Below are positions 1 through 22,534 of a stretch of DNA of 64,000 bases, in pieces. A program made the position numbers and the translations under genes. The stretch covers positions 386,350 to 450,349 of the forward strand of contig VXAA01003162.1 of the NCBI GenBank assembly GCA_013399115.1, read 5' to 3'. This DNA comes from Anseranas semipalmata (lineage: Eukaryota; Chordata; Aves; Anseriformes; Anseranatidae). Under the pieces are notes generated by a model, which worked only from the letters and a program-made list of their open reading frames with translations, did not search any database and was not told where the DNA came from. Numbering within the stretch: position 1 is the first letter of the stretch; every line of letters begins with the position of its first letter.

Positions 1-9101
<9,101 letters not shown>

Positions 9102-10010
9102 TAAGCTTCTTCTATGGGTTTTAAAGAAGACTATAGACTTTGCAGAAACTAAGAAATGTTGATCTGTACTTACTGTAATACTTACTGAACAGTGATGTCA
9201 GGCATAGTATGTAGCCCATGATGTTTGTTCTTTTTTTTAACTGCATTGTACTGATATCAGAAAAGAAAACGAGTGTCTGTGATTTGTATGACTATTTTAA
9301 AATTGTATGGAAGCTTTGATGTCCAAAGTAAAATAGATTCAAAAGGCAGAATTGGTATAATTCAAATTTAAAGAGAAGGGATACAATTGCAGCTGGATTT
9401 GGGCATGGGCTCAGCACGGATCATGATTTGTACAGTCCCTGTTTATCTTTGCAGGACTGTCTCATAGCAATGTGTTTTCAAAGGGTGCATTTCTGACAAA
9501 GCTTGTTTGTCTAACCAGTGTGCAACTACATAAGATTTCTTTTCAACCTCCTATCCTTTTTGGCATGCTTTTAGGTGCACTCTTATATTTTCTTTCCCCT
9601 TATAATTAGCATGGCCCCTTGCTGTCAGATCTGAAGTCTTGTCTTTGATATTCATAAAATCTGTTGAGATGAGGTATTCTCAAATATACTATCTAATTCT
9701 GTTTCTGACAATCTTGGCAAATATTCTGGCAAATATTATTGTTCTTCTTCCTTAAGCTCTGAGATTTAGACTTCAGTGCTATCTATCCTTTTCCCTCTCT
9801 GTACCTGCCCATTTGGCCTGGTTGGTCAAAAAGAGTGAATTTTCAGTTTAATTCTCAGGAGGTTTGAATATGACTCACTGTTTGTATCAGTATATATCTG
9901 GGTGAGAGGAGTGTGTTGGCTCTAGTAAGCTTTTCTAAACACACGGGCTTGATAATAGCATGTGTATGTCTGTTAATAATACTGGATTAAAGAATTTATC
10001 AAGAGAAGTG

Positions 10011-10050
10011 GTGTTTTTGTTTTTTTGTTTTTTGTTTTTTTTCTTTTTGT
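10011..10050. repeat. T-rich (GTTTTTT)n low-complexity tract
   Basis: Interrupted runs of T separated by single G or C bases within an intron. Confidence 0.8.
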
Positions 10051-12192
10051 AAGTGAGAAGTTTGCCAATAGTGAATTAAGTACATCAGCTCCAGTGGCTG
10101 TTTGATGGCACAGCTATTATTTACAGTGAGCACAGGAGACATTTCTTCCTATGCTAAATTAGCTGTTACTTTTGGACCATGGTGTGGGAAGTGCCTGTCC
10201 TTTTAATTTTTACTCTCCTTCCCCCAGACATGTAGGGGATTGGAACATATTTCTTCTGTGAAAAAATTGAACTCTCCAGACTTTTCCGTAGTACCCAGGT
10301 TCCCTTCCTTAAACAGTTATCCTTTCTATAGTTTTCTTCTCCACGGTCTCCATCTGGACTCCTTATATCGTCTTTTCTCAAGGTGTTCTCAAACAGCATT
10401 TCTCAAGCACGGTTTGTCCCATCCTAAGATAGACATGTAACATAAGGTGAGTTGGACCCCACCCAAGGTCTTCCGAACTGGAGGCAGAGATCCTGCTCCT
10501 ACCAGCCTGTGCAAGTTGTATTTCCTGGGAAACAGCTAAATCGTGCATTGTAGATACACAGCTGAATGCTATTCCTGCTGTGAAATTTTAAATAGGTAGC
10601 TATCCTTAATTTCAGCCAATTCTAGGGCTTGTTTAGGTGGATAGTTTATTTAGGGGTTATCCCCTAAATATTCCTTGTACTTTTCACCTGCTATTTGTGC
10701 TACTGAAAACCTGCTGTTAGCTTTAAAATAAGGCCAGCTGTCAGACACTTCAGCATGAAAAGGGGGGAGCTGCCTGGCTGCAGGGGAGTTCAGGACATTC
10801 ACTAAAACTCAGGCTGGCTGCTCTTGTGCCAGCTGCTGCTCTTCCTCCAATGCTTGAGTCCTTTTGACAGCATAAGGTATTCATTTTTTTAAATGGATTT
10901 TTATTTCCACTGGAGTTTCTTCTTCTAAGTGATTTCTCAGTGTGGATACCCCTAGGTGTCTACCTTGCTCCCCTTGACTGACATTTCTCTAGCAAATGGT
11001 GCAAATAAGCTGCCATGTGTGGTGTTCTCTGGACCAATGTAAGTAACTGCTACATGCTGCTGCACTCCTTAGTATTTTGTCTGATAACATCTACAAAAAG
11101 ATTAAATGGCACACCATTAGCTGCTGAAGATTCCTATGATAAAAGTGTCACTTTGGGTTTGCTTATATCACAATTTTGGACATTTCAGCAGGAGTACTGT
11201 CAAATGGGCTTACACATTTTCTCCCTTCAGTTTCTGCCAAGTGGGAACTGTGCAAAGCCCCAGTCATTGTGGTAATTGTGGGCAATAAACTCAGTTACAG
11301 ATCAGGCAGCATGATTGTATCTTCTTTTTGCCTCAGAGTGGTTTCTCTAGAAAGATGATTTCATTTAGGTGACCAAACTGATCAGGCTGTGTCATCATCC
11401 CCTGTCACTTGCACCTTTGTCCCACCCAGCTTTTCCTGTTTGCTAAGATGTTTGGTGACGATGTGATGGCAGTTCCCATGGCTGACACCTCAGGCATCTG
11501 CAGAGCTGAAAGTGTCCTGAATGAAGGAGATGAGTCTGTATGATATGAGACTGTAATAATTTGCATTCTCTGTAGGGAGGACAATAAAGGCATGAACAGG
11601 TATTTGTCAGGGTATCACAATTGCCTGCCCCTTCTCTTTTTTTTCCAGACTTACGTTCTTCAAAACCAGCATTCTTCACTTTTTCTACCAAATTTTCTGT
11701 TCTATTCCTCAGTATACATAACTGCTGCCTCATCCCTCCCACCTTCTTACATTCTCCATCATGGATTTTTTGACCAGGCTGCAGATTGTTTCATGCTTTC
11801 ATATAAAGTTTGCCCTCTCATCCTTCTCTAGAACAGATCAAGCTGTCACCTTCCCTACTTCACTTGAACCCATGAGTTTGAATACTTTATGCCTCATGGA
11901 GCCTCTGTTGCTACTGCTGTTTTGAGGATGATGTCTCTCCTTCCACAAACTGCTTCTGCTTCCCAGCAAACATATAATTTCTGTTTTCTTCTTCAGCATG
12001 TATGTGTTCTGATTAACCTATTGCAGCTATTTCATTTGTTTTCATCTTTATCTCTTGTCAAAGCTATTCCTATACTTTTATCTTTTTTTCTCTTTTCATC
12101 ATCATCATTGGTAGCATACAGCAAGCAATTTTTCTTACATATCGTACAGCTTGCTGCTTCTGTACAGCTTTTTGAAGAAGAACTACTTGGTA

Positions 12193-12250
12193 ATTATAGA
12201 GTCATAGACTATAGACCTGGTAAGGACTTGCAAAAATTGTCTGGCTGATA
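12193..12250 (-). mobile_element. Possible decayed CR1 3' fragment
   Basis: The stretch ATAGAGTCATAGACTATAGA followed by CCTGGTAAGGACTTG resembles the reverse complement of the CR1 3' end, which typically reads ATAGAATCATAGAATGG and then a purine-rich GGAAGGGACCT. Only about 55 bp can be matched, with many differences, so this is a weak call. It could equally be chance similarity. Confidence 0.35.
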
Positions 12251-12759
12251 TTGCTGTTGCAAGTCAAAATAAACAGTGCCTGTGTTCTTCCTGAAGAATT
12301 TTTGTATAACCCGTGTGTGTTCTCAACATCACTTTTAAAACTACTTTTTCTTGATTGAAGACATAAGGTTTAGTCCCATTTGACTCCTCATATACAGTGT
12401 TTGATTCCAGTTTTAGGGTGTAGCAAAAATACCAGCAATCAGGCAATACCTAGTGTCTGAATAATGCTGCCCATGTGGCATCCGATCTAAATAAAATTAA
12501 GCTATTAAGTGGTTGCATGTCATGGTTCACTCTGGTTTTGCTGTTTCTCAAACTCTTAAGTCTCTAGGTCAGGTTTATTTAGTGTTAATCTCTTGGGATG
12601 TGTTGGGAATATTTTGTTCTTTGAGACCATCATGTTTGATATGTAAGGTCAGTGAGTTGAACTGGATGGAGAAAGAAGGAAGGAGACAAACATAAAGCTG
12701 TATGGCTTCAGGTACACAGATTGCTGTAAGATTTTTCTTTTTCTTCTTCTTCTTCTTTT

Positions 12760-12768
12760 NNNNNNNNN
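12760..12768. other. Assembly gap (9 N) inside a pyrimidine/poly-T tract
   Basis: Nine unknown bases lie between a (CTT)n run and 32 T residues (12769-12800). The gap length is probably arbitrary, so the true repeat length is unknown. Confidence 0.95.
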
Positions 12769-12801
<33 letters not shown>

Positions 12802-15800
12802 TCAGACATGCACTTGTCTGTTTATTCTTTTTGAGGAAAAAATAAAAAGAAAAAGAAAGGGTTTGTTTTCTTGCCTTCTCACAAGAAGCGAGCACTCAGC
12901 TGCCTGAGTCGAGTCACTAACCTGGCCAGGGAAAACCCAGGGGCAGAAATACAAATAAGAATGTGTATGAAACGTGTATGGTTTAGGGATAAAACCTATT
13001 AGATAGGTTTTATTAAATTGGTGTTGCAGTACATGCAGGGATGAGTGTGCATGTTATTGTGCCCAGGAAGCCTTGAACAAAATGCCAAGCCCCTTTCTGC
13101 TTGCATCTTTAACAGAATAAACTCACAGTGTTTCAAAATCAGCTTGCACAGAAAGCATCTGCATTTATTTTTTAAAATATATCCAGCAACTTCACTACCT
13201 AGGCAATATGGCTTGGACCTACCTTGTTCAGTCAGTACTGAAAATGTTTTACATCATTCTAGAAAGGAATCAGCTGGGAAATACTGCAAATTCAAATGGA
13301 AATAAGATTTGTGCTTTAGGCTGACATTGACATTATACCTCCTCCTGCAGGTGTAATCCCTGGGGTGGGTTCATTGCAGCTTACTCGTGAAGACTTGTTG
13401 CTATCAATGGTGAGGGCAAATTTACCAGTTGCATTGGCTTTTTCCCTTCATATGAAAAGAAATCAATCTTTGTTTCTGACAACACTAAAAAATGCTATCT
13501 GTAAAGTCTCAGTAATATCTACCTTTTGTCAATAGCGTCTCATTCCTGTGAGGCAGAAATACAGTTCTCAGAGAGCCGCTGAAACATTGTTTGAACAAAC
13601 CAAAGATCTTTTTGTACTCCATTTATTAACTAAAGCTAGCAGTTTGCACCTGTTCCTGTTAAAAAGGAGCAAAATTCATGCACCTTGTTACTGGAGCACG
13701 GTTTAATATTTTTTCAAAATGGTAAATACTGCCCCTCCTTCAACAAAATTTAGTATTGAAAGCAGTCACAGTCTTAAAAGCTTACCAAAAATATACTGCT
13801 GTTTTTTCCCAAACTTCATGAATGTAAGGGGGCAGCTGAACCACATATGCTACCTGTAGAGCTTCAGATTGCTCTCTAGACAGAAGTTCAGGAATTCTGC
13901 AGAGCTTTTTCTTCCTTTTCCTCAATGAAAACAGAAACAGCAGTTATTTTCCTAAGCATTATCCAGAGAATAAAGTGTATAAGAGACTATGTTAGCTAAT
14001 GTCTTCTTTGTGGGAGCAATCCAGCTCTGTTGGAGCCATGGTGGCTCCTCTGTGTTCTTCAGATGTTTGTTGATAATACAAAGTTTTAAAAATGCACTGT
14101 ATTTCTGTCCATGCTGTGTTCAATTGATCTATATTTCTTGAATCCTCTGTACCAGACAGACAACTCCCATCGATTTTGTTTCTTGAAAACAATTCTTTGA
14201 ATAGGAAGAATTAATAAGGGTGTTGTGTTTATGGTGGCTGTTCAGGTGTGTTTGCTTTGCTATATTTTTCCAGAAGCGGTTATAGGGAGACAATGCTGCC
14301 TTCTTGCAAGCAAAACAACCGTGTCTGTTGTAATTCTTTGGTGTGGGTTGTATCAGCTTGGAGTTGTGTTCTCATGTAGTGCTTCTCCATGTATGAGCGT
14401 TCTGCTGCTGTAACACTGTCAAGAAGAAAATGCAATGGCAATAAACTGGAAGTGCATTTAGTGTTCTCACCCTTGTCCTAGCACATCTACACTGGTGTAT
14501 TGTCTGGAATTTAACCGCTAATGGCTGAAATGAGAAAATTTCATTGGGATTTTCTTTTCCTACTATAGAGATAAGATGCAAAGCTTTCACTTGCCTATTC
14601 CCCATCACCATGAACCCATCTATTTTTTTATTTACTTCCTTAATATTCCTGGATATGAGGACTGCAGCTTAGCATCACAGTGTATATCTTGTTTCAAGAA
14701 AAGAGACGGCCTCTCTAGCTGATGCTGTGTTCTGGCAGCATATTGATGTGAGGACTTTATTTCAGTTTCATTGCAAAAAGCTGTCAATGGAACTTGTTTC
14801 CAGGAAACTGCAGTAATGAATCCCTTGTGTTCCATAGGCAAGCAGTCCCTTGCTATACAGCTGCAGACCCCTTTGCTATCGCAAACGTTTTTCAGTTTTT
14901 ATTTGCAGCCACAGCTGTGTCTATAAACTCAAGGATATGATGCTGAAGTTTACTTGGGATTCCATCTGCCTTCCTGTTAATGATTGCAGTGTTTGGTAGT
15001 TTATACACATCAAGGTTAGTGCCTTATTCCATCGTTGTCTGTGGCATACCGCAGAAATACGAAGCTGCTTGGAAAGAAAGCCATGTTGACAGCATTTCTG
15101 CCGGACCCTTGGCAGGTATGGCTTCACATGCAGTGGATTATCAACTGTGAACTGTCCTGAGAAGATGTTATTGACCTGCAGATGTGCCCTGAGCTGTTAG
15201 TTGCTTTGATAGGAACAGGTGACTAGTCTATTCCTCAACATTTTTAATGACAAATAGTGATGCTACAAGAAACACCTGAAAACGGCTAACTGAACAGTGT
15301 GAATGGCATGAGAAGTTATTCCCCCTGCCCCTGCAAACACAGTCTCCCATCTGAAAACAACAATAAGTTTTTATTTTTTTAAAGCATGCAATGGTACTAG
15401 GCAGAGAACGTACTAGAGAAAAATCCAGAAGGCTCTGATGCCCTTTTAGCCCTTAGTCCCTAAGCTTGTTGGCCTGAACTGGATTTTTGTTGTGTTTACA
15501 AGGCTTATAAATCATGTCCAATTCACAGCTTTGCACACTTGGTTATTTGCTGAACAGATATAGACTGGTCCGAGGCTGTGCTGGCAGCTTCTGCAGAGTG
15601 TTACAGGCACAACCAGGAGGCAAACATCTCCATTTCTGTCAGATGGAACACAATTCAGATTGTGCCCAGCAGGTCCTTCTGTTCATTAGGTCTGTCAATT
15701 AAAGTGCTGGTGTGCCTAAAATAAAAATTAAAAAAAAAAAATTGTCTTTTGGGCAGCAAGCTGATATCTTCACTTGGATGCAAACCCAATTTTTCTGTTG

Positions 15801-18800
15801 TTCTCAATTTATTTTGCAGAAAAGTTTTATCAAAATTTTCAAAGGAAAAACTTTCTACTTTTTATTCTTTCTGTAGTTCATACCTTTTCACCTAAAAAGA
15901 GGAGTAAAACTATGAGATAAATTACCTGTTTGAGAGAAAAATTGTGTCTCTAAATTTTTCATAAAAAGCACAAGTTCTTCATCATTCTTGTGGGCAGATA
16001 ATAACAGCTTGCAACTGGAACTCAAAGAAGTGTCCAGCAAACATACAATTTTAAACTTTTAATCTAGTGGCTCAATATTTTCTGACTGTTTCTGGTTGAC
16101 AACAGCTTGTAGTATTTGTAATTGAGACTATTTACCTTTTTCTCAGTCTTCTAATGTTACAACACATATAGCAATTTTTTACCAAATTTTGGAGAAATTA
16201 CCAAAGGTAGTTGACTTTGAGGGAGGAAGGGAAAGGTCAGTGGGCAACATGAGATATTTGTAGTCTGTAATAATTTATTGCTTGCATCCCTCCTGGATGC
16301 CTGTTATGGCACATGAAGAGAGAGACTGTGCTGGAGATGGCTTTACCGCAGATACATGTTTATGCAAATGAATTTTAAAACAATGTATCAAATCCTTAAT
16401 ATTCAGCTGTCTTTCCAAGAACATGATGTTTTCCCGCTTTTTTATGGCCTGCTCAACTAATCTGTGTATTCTGAGCCTGCTTGGGTTTTGTGCAGTACAT
16501 CATCTGAAATAACGATTTTTCAGATGGGTGATCCTTGCTCCAGTCACATTTTTAAGATATCACTGAAACTGCAGCCTGTAGTTGAAGTATGTACTGATGT
16601 TAATGAAGAGGGTATGAGGTTCTCCTCTTTCAAAGTGTCTTTCAAGGACTGAAAGCCTTAGGGATCGTTGGGGATGCTCAGAATTCACTGGTTTAAATTA
16701 CTGAACCTGAAACTTGTTTATTATTTGGAAAAATATCTTCCTGAGTCTGCATGTGCTCTTTTTACAACAGAAATTATAATCTGAGATAGGAATTAGTCCG
16801 CCCCCCTGCCCTTTTTTTAGCAATGCACTGAGTGATGAATCCAATTTGTATCTCTAAATGTTGTTTCATTAAGGAGAAATGTTTAAGAAAATTACTGTGC
16901 ATATTTTCATCAGATCTATCAGATATTCATTAAAGAGTCAGTCCCTGAATGAGCAAATTATTGTGTCAGGTGATCATTCCCTTAAGGAAGTGACAAATCC
17001 AAAATATGAACGTGTGGAATAAAATGGGAAATTAATATTTCAGATCATTCACTGTCAATGGTACTTATAACTAATGGTCAGGAATATAAAATAGCTTAGA
17101 GGACTGATATAACTAGCTTCTGGATAGCTCTACTTTCATACAAAGGCACCCACTAGACCATTTCTTTTTTTTTTTTTTTTGTATATAACTTTTTGACATT
17201 TTTGGAGGCTGACACTTAGAAGCATCCATTTCTGCAGCTTGTTTGAAAGACAAAATAAGAAAATCAATAGAGTTGTGAGACAGAAACATGGGAACTCCTA
17301 AGAAAAAAGGTGAATTGAACTTTAATTTCTCAGTCAAATGAAACATGAAACTGAGCTAGACTACCTCTAATGTGCAAGCAACTTTTCCCTTAAATCATAA
17401 ATGGCGTATCATGTTTTATGCCTCCATACTTTCTGCTTTGTAGCTAGCCTAGAAATAGAGATGTAAAATACTTCCAGAAATTATAATTCTGTATTACTCT
17501 TTAGTGCTAACAAGTTGAAATGATCACAACTCTAGACCATGTTAGATGTTCTGGTTTAAGCAAAAGTAAACTTTGGGATGTCTTTCTCTTGCTCTCCCCT
17601 TTGTTCTCTCCTCTCTTTCTTTCCTCTTTCCTATTTGGCACCAGATTTTTCAAGGTCAGTAGTGAGTGACATTATGCTGAATTTGTGGAGTTAAATTGGC
17701 ATAGTTTTGGAGATCGGGTGTTGAGAATACCAAAATTAAAACAAACTCAGAAAGAAACTGAAGAAATTGGTGGCAGGTGAATTATTTGGCAGCTGTTAAA
17801 CATGATGAGGGGATTAATACAACCTCTAGCTCAAAAAACATCCATTCATCTGAATCCAAGAAGATACTCATAGAAAATGGCATCCACACATGCCTTGTTT
17901 CTTTTATTCCTCCTCAAACGTTTATTGTTTGCTAGTGTCAGAGATTATTGGGACCTAAGTCTAAGCCAGTGAGGATCTACTGCCCATGTATAGGTATTCC
18001 TAACTGCATATATCTCTGGGCAAAGTTGCAAGTCAAACAGCACTTAGTAAAGATCCATAACTATCTGGGAGAGCAAGATGTTTGCTACGCTCCAGAATGT
18101 CTATTTATCCCTACCAATTTTGTCAGTAAGTACTAAATTATCGTACAAATACAAATACGTTGTCCTTAAAAGCATCTGAAGAAGCTAATAATGTGAATAA
18201 TGATTTTCTTCCTGACATTCAGTAAAAAACCCTCTGCTAAACAGTTTTCTCTCCTCATTGGCTGGGGTCAGTCAACTTCTGAAATCAATAGCTTCATTTA
18301 GTTTGGCATCAGATGGCTGGGGTAGTTTAATTTCAATTTACATTATGATGCTTTCTTTTGGACTTCATTCTAATAGCAATTTCAGTATTCATTCTAATAT
18401 TTGTTTTGTTATTACACTCTGAGTGGAATGATTTTGAAGTACTGTTATAACTGTAGTCACTCAAGCTAGGAATTGGAAAGCTGGTTTGCAACTGGACAAC
18501 TGCTATTTGTGCTGAAAGACCGTGGAGATATGAAGACATTCAAGTTTGCTGTTCCATCTAGACATATTTTTTCTGAGGATCTGTTCACTCAAAGATCAAT
18601 TCAGAAATATAACAGCTTAAAAGAAATGTGTGCCTGAATCAGCATAACTTTCCTGCTTCTACTGTTAGTGTTACTGCTGAAGTGAGCTGAGTGCAGGGTT
18701 TGTACTACAAAGTGCCACCACGCTGGTAGGACGGTGATAAGGGCTTCCTGTGGCATCTCCATTTGGGGCAAGTTTTTCTGGCATCAGTTTTTCTCATGGT

Positions 18801-19285
18801 TGATACCTGTTTCCCCATCACTTGCCATCCTTTCAGGAAATAAGGTTATTTTCACATCTTTGTATTTCTTCCATATGTTGTCTAAATAAATAAGGGACTG
18901 GGTAGGACTTAATGTGCTGTTCCAGGGGACTCTGTGGGGGACGTTGGTTCTTAGAGGTTTTGATGAACAGGAAAATAACAATATTGGCATTTAGGCGGTT
19001 ATTGGGATCTGGCAAAGCACTCATTGAAATGTCTGGGGAGGCTCATACCTCAATAGTTTCAAGTAATCTATAAACAGAAGCAGACAGATGTCTTGTGAAG
19101 CTAGGTCACATTATCAGGAATTTCTTCATGGCCATAAGATAAATGTTCTGTTCAGCTGATCCATAACGATTTGCCTCTAGGAAAAAAAAAATGGTTTATA
19201 ATAATTTACTTCTAATTCCATTACTCAGTACCTGAGTGCTCTTCTGATTTTTTTTTTAAAAGCTTGTTCCCTTTGTTAGTATTAC

Positions 19286-19322
19286 CTTTTTTTTCTTTTT
19301 TCTTTTTTTTTTTTTTTTTTTT
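19286..19322. repeat. Poly-T tract
   Basis: About 37 bases of nearly pure T interrupted by two C bases, intronic. Confidence 0.85.
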
Positions 19323-20227
19323 AAGGTAATGCAGTTATCTGCCTAATGTTTTTAAATACTAAAAAGAACCTTAAAATAAAATAAGCAGCTGAAAGTAACC
19401 ATGCCCCATCTAACTGCTCTTCTTTTGAGAGTAAGCTATTCAAAGTTTTAGTACTCATTTGATTTGGGGATGAGATAGGTGCTTGGTGAAATGTGCTGAA
19501 TTCATCCTTCATTATGCTATTGTAACTGGGACAAAACCTTTAATCTAAAAATATATTCCCCCTACTTGACTTTTCAAATTTCGTGTTTTGGTAAACTGAT
19601 GCTTTGCAAGTACTTGATTGTTTGGCTTCTGAGACCTGAAATGGGACACTATTCCACTGCTTCAAGTAATCATAAAGGTACACAACGTTTTCCATCACTT
19701 TGTTGCTAAGGGAAATGTTATAGGGACTGGGAAGGTGGGTGGGTGGAGGGATGAGGAATGTGAACTCCTGCGAGTGAGGGGGTGAATAAGCCTGTTCAGG
19801 TAACTACAGACAAGTTCACGCCAGCTCTCCTAGCAGCCTGAGATTGCCCTGACAGGTGAGGTAAAGCCTCCATAATCTCTCAGGTTTTGCAGGATGGTGT
19901 TGATGTCTGTCAGAGCTTGCTCTTTCAAGTTTTGTGCCTACACTTTCTGTGTGAAGATTGAAGTGAGGACAGTTTGAGCTGAGAGAAAGGTTGGAAGGGG
20001 AGAGACCTATTCCCTGCTAATGAGTTCATCATTTAAGTGGGTTGAACTTTGCTAACCTGTGTTGTGGCAGGCAGGTGGTCGTTATATTAGTCCCTAATGA
20101 ATTGGTAATGTCATGATGTCAAGGAATCCATCCAGTGTATGTTAATTTAAGATCTGCGTGGAGCTACTTGAATATGTGCTGTAGGATAGAGTCACTGCTG
20201 GTGATGAAGTGCCATCAGATAGCCTGG

Positions 20228-20628
20228 AATAAGGCTGAGAGAACTGGGGATGTTCAACCTGGAGAAGAGAAGGTTCCGGCGAGACCTCATTGTGACCTTC
20301 CAGTACCTAAAGGAGGCTTATAAAGAAGATGTAGAGTGACTTTTTACACAGGCAGGTAGTGATAGGACAAGGGGGAATGGCTTTAAACTGAACGAGGGGA
20401 GATTTAGATTAGAAGTTAGGAAGAAATTCTTCACTCAGAGGGTGGTGAGGCACTGGAACAGGTTGCCCAGAGAAGCCGTGGATGCCCCATCCCTGGACCC
20501 ATTCAAAGCCAGGCTGGATGGGGCCCTGGGCAGCCTGATCTAGTGGGTGGCGTCCCTGCCCATGGCAGGGGGTTGGAACCAGATGATCTTTAAGTTCCCT
20601 TCCAAACCATTCTATGATTGTATGAAAT
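20228..20628 (+). mobile_element. CR1 LINE 3' fragment, sense orientation
   Basis: About 400 bp match the avian chicken-repeat-1 3' region as I know it. Recognisable blocks include TTCAACCTGGAGAAGAGAAG, GATAGGACAAGGGGGAATGG, TTCTTCACTCAGAGGGTGGT, GGTTGCCCAGAGAAGC and CCCTGGGCAGCCTGATCTAG. It ends with the diagnostic short terminal repeat ATTCTATGATTGTATGA. The fragment is 5'-truncated, as most CR1 copies are. It retains the tail of the ORF2 region and the short 3'UTR but no intact coding frame. It lies in the same orientation as GRIN2A, inside a 16-kb intron, and is a main argument for a bird genome. Confidence 0.95.
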
Positions 20629-20898
20629 GATTTTTTGTCTAAACTGGGTAGAAGAAATCATCAGTCCTTCATGCTAAAGCTACCTGCTTCTCTTGCTCCA
20701 GCAATGTCAAAGTGTCACATTAGAGCACTTTTATTGAAGCCTCATGTTTAGAGCAGCATTTCTTTCCTTTGCTGGGTCACTCTGTAGTGACCTTTTGACA
20801 TTAGACTCCTGGACACAGTTTAGAGATGCACAAATGAGGTTGTGTCTCTCACTGTGCACTCTTGACATACTTTCTTTTATCCCTTCAGTGGATTTAAC

Positions 20899-20924
20899 AA
20901 AATAAATAAATAAATAAATAAAAA
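20899..20924. repeat. (AAAT)n microsatellite
   Basis: About six tandem AAAT units, roughly 270 bp downstream of the CR1 fragment and not part of it. Confidence 0.85.
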
Positions 20925-22533
20925 GCCTGTAAATCCATCATATATCGCAACCAGTGTTTTTGCACTTGCAAAATGTACTTGCTGCCTTCCCAACAGTGAT
21001 CTCTATGATCTCTAAAATACATGCTAAGATTTAATTCAGCTTTAAGTAGCTGCAAGTTTTTTGACCTAATATCAAATTATAAGTGCTATTTTACTACTTA
21101 TAAATGCATCTATTCTGCAGAAAATCTGATTTATTCTTAAAAGCAAAAAGCAGAAAAGTGGTATCTTTTGCAGAATGTTTGGAAAATGAGCTGTATATCT
21201 ACAATTATTTTTAGGAGACAAAGCTTTAATAAGTGAAAGTGTTCTTGCTGATGAGGGGGGTGAAAAGGGAAAGGTACAGGTGGTGTTAAAAGTATTGTTT
21301 TGAGGGTTCACTCACTTGTAATATTTGTGATATTTGTAACAAGACATTATTTCCAAATATTGTCCTTTGAAAGGACAGGACTGGAGCCTTAGTAAACAGG
21401 TATTGCATTCACTATGTAATAAACTTTGTGTAGTTTCTTGCACATTTATTTGCAATTGAATTTGAGGAATGACATCTTGTTGTTTTTTGAAGTCACCTAG
21501 GCAAATTTCAAAGCCAGATTTCATTAACTATCATGCCTCAGAATAAAATATATTTTATTTACAATGAATAATTATTCCCAAAAATGTAATTGACCTTAAG
21601 TTTTTCAGAATAACCCAGGAAGTGTGTATTTAGGTTAAAAGAAACTTTTCATCGAAAATAATGTAGAAAAATCATTGAGATACAGCTGTTTACAGCAAAA
21701 TGCAGTGCAAGCAAATTGCTGTAATGGCGCAATTCATATATTCTATACATTCTGTTTTTGTGTAAGTCAAATCTGTGTTAGTAACAATACACAGCTTTTG
21801 TGTGCTTATGAAAAGAACATATTTGGGATGTTAGAAAACAAAGAAATGAGAGTAAGAAAAAAATGATTCTGAAGTTAATGTCCTGGATCTGACAGATGAA
21901 CACTGCATCAAGTGTTGCCCACTTTAGCAAGAAATTAATTCTGCCGTAGATCTTGTATGTGTGGATTTACTGCACTGGTTGAAAACTGGAAAGTGACTTC
22001 AGTCATGCTCCAGTTTCTCTGATCTTGAATATTATTTTGTTCCATAGACTTCAGTGATTGATGATAAAGAAGAATAATGTGAATAAACAGAACTGCATAA
22101 AAGCATTCCTCATTTTCTGAATACTGCAACACAGGTTGTAGTAGGACACAAAATAATTGAAATAAGTTGATTTCTGGTGTGCTGGATTACTGCTTTGTGT
22201 CTCCAGAACTACCAAGCACATTGTCGTTTTTTATTATTCCCTCTTCTTTCCATCACAAAAACAAAATCCCTGAAAAATCATGTAGTTGGTTAAGGAAGCA
22301 AAGTAATATTTTCCAAATGAACTATAATTTTGTTGTTGAGGAAGAAGCCATGACTAATAAAGGGGCATTTTCCTAATCCTGTTTTTCAATTTCCATCATA
22401 TGAATTCAGTGAAAAGTATGTGCCAATAATGAAGATAAGGAAAATGATTGTTACACTGGGGAAGTGTTTTCAACTTTTCAGAAATTACCCTACTGTACCT
22501 TTTCCTCTAACTTTCATTTGCCTTTTTTTTTTT

Positions 22534-22534
22534 N
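22534..22534. other. Single unresolved base (N) at the end of a poly-T run
   Basis: One N follows 11 T residues and precedes TGTGTG. It is likely a homopolymer-length ambiguity. Confidence 0.9.
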